Below are positions 6,254-6,753 of a stretch of DNA of 6,753 nt, piece by piece; position 1 is the stretch's first letter; each line of letters opens with the position of its first letter. The stretch lies in the NCBI GenBank assembly GCA_021790555.1, contig JAJYGY010000156.1, positions 1 to 6,753 of the forward strand. Reading direction: 5' to 3'. The DNA is from a bacterium. Lineage in GTDB: Bacteria; Oederibacteriota; JAJYGY01. The notes beneath the pieces are model-generated. The model was not told the origin of the DNA, made no database searches, and was given only the letters and a program-made list of their open reading frames with translations. The translations under genes and the position numbers were made by a program.

Positions 6254-6753
6254 ATGCCTAAGGAAAATTTCATTTCGGGGACCGTGCTGGCCCTGGGTCT
6301 GGGAGGCCTGCTGGCCGCCGCCTGGGTGGCGCGCCCGCCCAGGGCCCTGGCCGCCGGCCATTCGGTGGATTCGGCCGACGACCAGGGCGACGCATCGCCG
6401 GCGCGGGCCAGGAAAGCCGCGCGCAAGCAGGCCGGCGACGGCGGAGTGCGCCTGGGCGCCCTGAAGCAGCCCCTGGCGGACAGCATCGACACCCTGGTGG
6501 ACGTGGGCGGGATTAGGGACAGGACGAAGGGGCATGCCCCGGAAGGTTCCATGCTGAAGTACCTGGCCGAGGACAGGGGGGACCTGGAGACGGACCTGAA
6601 GCAGGGCATGGCGGCCAGGGTGGAGCAGGCCGTCCAGCCGGCCAAGGACGCCTTCCTGGTCTACGCCGGCCAGGCCCTCAAGGGGATCAACATGGTGCTC
6701 AAGGCTTCCAGGAAGGGCGACGACGACGAAAGCGCCAAGGGGTTCGAGTTCTG
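6254..6753 (+). CDS. Signal-peptide protein of unknown function (3' partial)
   Basis: The frame opens with ATG at 6254, preceded by GGAGG at 6241-6245 with an 8-base gap, and stays open to the window edge; 166 residues are visible. A Sec signal peptide spans about residues 1-33, with a hydrophobic core at 7-25 (ISGTVLALGLGGLLAAAWV) and a likely cleavage ALA-AG after residue 33. The visible mature part is rich in Asp, Lys, Arg, Ala and Gly and looks mainly helical, especially about 98-152 (for example DLETDLKQGMAARVEQAV). It has no cysteine and no recognised motif. It starts 33 bases after the stop of the barrel protein with no terminator between them, so it is probably the third gene of the same envelope operon and is exported to the periplasm. 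The function cannot be told from this fragment. Confidence 0.8.
   Translation, partial: MPKENFISGTVLALGLGGLLAAAWVARPPRALAAGHSVDSADDQGDASPARARKAARKQAGDGGVRLGALKQPLADSIDTLVDVGGIRDRTKGHAPEGSMLKYLAEDRGDLETDLKQGMAARVEQAVQPAKDAFLVYAGQALKGINMVLKASRKGDDDESAKGFEF

Noticed and set aside
1..6753. CRISPR arrays, tRNA or rRNA genes, insertion sequences, attachment sites
   Set aside because: No spaced direct repeats, cloverleaf-type sequences, transposase motifs or terminal inverted repeats were seen. Coding sequence fills nearly all of the window.

Overview
The window is GC-rich, with strong G/C preference at third codon positions. All real genes lie on the + strand and are preceded by purine-rich Shine-Dalgarno sequences. 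Three adjacent products carry Sec signal peptides, and one ends in an outer-membrane beta-barrel, so the source is a diderm (Gram-negative-type) bacterium with a high-GC genome. The sequence does not fix the phylum. A deltaproteobacterial-type lineage or an uncultured candidate phylum would fit, but this is only an impression.

Layout: (1) Bases 2-2719 hold the end of a Bat (Bacteroides aerotolerance-type) operon. It comprises a BatA-like von Willebrand factor A (VWA) membrane protein, cut by the left edge, and a BatB-like VWA protein fused to a BatC-like TPR domain with a Gln/Lys/Gly-rich tail. Both VWA domains keep a complete MIDAS metal site. (2) Bases 2720-2918 are an AT-rich intergenic region. 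It has a weak hairpin after the bat genes, an FNR/CRP-family-type palindrome (TTGAT-N4-ATCAT) and an extended -10 promoter, spaced like a class II activated promoter. A leader of about 107 bases follows. (3) Bases 2919-6753 hold a second operon of three envelope proteins that I cannot assign to named families. They are a secreted, coiled-coil, cysteine-containing protein; a two-part outer-membrane protein (N-terminal propeller-like domain, Pro/Thr linker, short coiled coil, C-terminal beta-barrel) whose start overlaps the previous stop; and a signal-peptide protein cut by the right edge.

Working model: the Bat proteins sit in the inner membrane with their VWA and TPR domains in the periplasm. 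The second operon supplies two exported soluble proteins and an outer-membrane anchor that reaches into the periplasm. The tight packing of the second operon suggests that its products work together at the cell envelope. The FNR-type site suggests regulation by oxygen, nitric oxide or another signal sensed by a CRP/FNR-family protein. The function of the second operon is unknown and is the most likely place for something undescribed.
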